A stretch of DNA of 25,788 bases, taken from assembly GCF_031432315.1 (NCBI RefSeq), contig NZ_JAVKGO010000019.1, positions 1 to 25,788 of the forward strand, read 5' to 3'. This document shows, piece after piece, positions 24,879 to 25,788 of this stretch (position 1 is its first letter; the number at the start of each line of letters is the position of its first letter). The translations under genes and the position numbers were made by a program. The stretch comes from Serpentinicella sp031432315. Lineage in GTDB: Bacteria > Bacillota > Clostridia > Peptostreptococcales > Natronincolaceae. The notes below the pieces were generated by a model. The model did no database searches. It had not been told where the DNA came from and saw only the letters and a program-made list of their open reading frames with translations.

Positions 24879-25253
24879 TCATAAATGTCCTTTAAAAACC
24901 CATTTTGAATAATAACCGTTAACTGAAAAGTCAACATATCTTTTGGTTGCGTCATTTTTAAATACAAGTGTTGAGCTCAATCTTTCATCTTCTACATGAT
25001 GATATCCTTCTTGTTCCATAAATTCTATTAGACTTTGTTGTGCATGATCTGGTTTAGCAAGAAAAACTGCGGGGTAATCTTGAATCTGAACAATTTCTGT
25101 TTGCGTAAACATAATTTTTATAAGACCACTCCCTGTTGCAATGGGGTTTCGTGTATTAAATTTTTCTAAGGATATAAGTATTGATGAAGCAATTAGTAAA
25201 GCGCTACTGATAACAATAATTATGGCTTTTCGAGCTTTTATTTTATCTTTCAT
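24879..25253 (-). CDS. membrane-anchored small protein, function unknown (124 aa)
   Basis: An N-terminal basic stretch (MKDKIKARK) and one hydrophobic helix (AIIIVISSALLIASSILISL) give a signal anchor with the rest probably outside. The external domain contains ATGSGLIKIMFTQTEIVQI, FLAKPDHAQQSLIEFMEQEG, YHHVEDERLSSTLVF and a final YVDFSVNGYYSKWVF. I recall similar unannotated clostridial proteins but no function. AAGGAG upstream supports the ATG at 25253. The gene 25317-25703 ends 63 bp upstream on the same strand without a clear terminator, so the two probably form an operon. Confidence 0.65.
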   Translation of the reverse strand: MKDKIKARKAIIIVISSALLIASSILISLEKFNTRNPIATGSGLIKIMFTQTEIVQIQDYPAVFLAKPDHAQQSLIEFMEQEGYHHVEDERLSSTLVFKNDATKRYVDFSVNGYYSKWVFKGHL

Positions 25254-25316
25254 TGTAATCTCCTTTATCCTAACTACTCGATGATTTTTTAATTAACCTC
25301 ATTAGTTATTCTGACT

Positions 25317-25703
25317 TTAATCAATGTGAAGAAGTTTTTTTATTTTTCCCTTGTAGTTAATATCCAGTATTAAACCTACTAACAGGCAGACAATGAAAAG
25401 CACACTCCATATGATCCAAGCATTATTTGTTGTTCCTCCACCTGGGTCTATGCTCTCAGTATTTAATAGCATGGCAAGGATAAATCCATCTATATAACCT
25501 ACAAGCGTTGCTAGAGAAAGGATGTATCTTCCTAGGATCGATGTAATAATAATTATAATAAGACTAACTATTACCAAGGTGTTTGGCAAGGATTTCATGC
25601 CATGTGTTTGGAAAAATACAAATCTACTTAGCCAATAAGAAAGACCAAGGCACCCAGCCAAAGCAGTTCCCCATAGGATCTTGTTTTTTATGGTTGTTTT
25701 CAA
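25317..25703 (-). CDS. four-helix membrane protein, TTG start (128 aa)
   Basis: The start codon is TTG at 25703, eight nt after GGGAGG. Four hydrophobic helices are visible: residues 9-30, 40-60, 62-82 and 98-116. A conserved-looking loop NTESIDPGGGTTNNAWIIW lies between helices three and four. I recognise the pattern HGMKS.PN.LVI and DPGGG.TNNAWIIW as a recurring family of small clostridial membrane proteins with no known role. It is probably the first gene of a two-gene operon with 24879-25253. Three CTTGTTTT repeats with a 22-bp period lie directly upstream. Confidence 0.65.
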   Translation of the reverse strand: MKTTIKNKILWGTALAGCLGLSYWLSRFVFFQTHGMKSLPNTLVIVSLIIIIITSILGRYILSLATLVGYIDGFILAMLLNTESIDPGGGTTNNAWIIWSVLFIVCLLVGLILDINYKGKIKKLLHID

Positions 25704-25725
25704 AATCCTTACCTCCCTATATAAT

Positions 25726-25777
25726 CTTGTTTTTTCTTACATTTACTCTTGTTTTCTTAGTTTTTTAAACTTGTTTT
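25726..25777. repeat. three CTTGTTTT direct repeats with exact 22-bp period
   Basis: CTTGTTTT begins at 25726, 25748 and 25770, each preceded by TA and two more bases. The period of 22 bp equals two helical turns, so a protein dimer could contact successive sites on one face. The pattern of about 9-bp boxes with 12-13 bp gaps is that of LytTR-type response regulators, but the box sequence is not a clear match. The array may continue beyond the window edge. A binding function is inferred. Confidence 0.5.
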
Positions 25778-25788
25778 ATTAACTTTAA

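Noticed and set aside
25299..25313. TCATTAGTTATTCT shared with the hydrolase 3' end near 23624
   Set aside because: A 14-bp AT-rich match without flanking similarity is not enough to claim a third copy of the hydrolase repeat.
1..25788. CRISPR arrays, tRNA or rRNA genes, conjugation or phage structural modules
   Set aside because: No regularly spaced long repeats, no tRNA-like cloverleaf or rRNA sequence, and no recognisable relaxase, integrase, portal or terminase gene were seen on either strand.

Overview
The window is AT-rich, uses strong AGGAGG-type ribosome binding sites, and encodes a lipoprotein with a Gram-positive layout, a methyl-accepting chemotaxis protein and a type IA topoisomerase III. 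This points to a low-GC Gram-positive anaerobe of the class Clostridia. An Alkaliphilus-like relative is a guess from the general look of the proteins, not a demonstrated identity. Almost every gene lies on the minus strand. The exceptions are a two-helix membrane protein (14156-14611) and a small lysine-rich protein (16423-16623).

Left part (1-8500): a possible short ISL3-like insertion sequence remnant, a small coiled-coil protein, a GmrSD-like DUF262/DUF1524 protein (candidate type IV restriction enzyme), a DUF4177 protein, a small KOW/CarD-like beta-domain protein, a chemotaxis receptor, a YdbC/PC4-type ssDNA-binding protein, the rRNA pseudouridine synthase RluF, a small basic protein of a conserved family, an EcsC-like protein and a small CxxC protein. 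Most are single-gene units, several with their own intrinsic terminator.

Middle (8538-14050): a 1468-residue SF1 helicase with a C-terminal Vsr/DUF559-type nuclease domain. Behind it are the remains of a type I restriction HsdR subunit (C-terminal piece only) and another start-less protein fragment. With the DUF262/DUF1524 gene this reads as a partly decayed defence island.

Right part (14156-25788): membrane and lipoprotein genes of unknown role, topoisomerase III (topB), a SulP anion transporter with a possible leader attenuator, two CPBP intramembrane proteases, two related-looking decayed alpha/beta hydrolase pieces, and a likely two-gene cluster of unknown membrane proteins. Upstream of that cluster is an exact 22-bp-period array of three CTTGTTTT repeats, cut by the window edge.

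A recurring theme is partial self-duplication. Four separate pairs of short homologous segments were found, three with one intact and one decayed partner: the 5' end of the DUF262 gene, a noncoding segment next to terminators, the 3' end of a CPBP gene, and the 3' end of a hydrolase gene. No tRNA, rRNA, CRISPR array or complete insertion sequence was seen.
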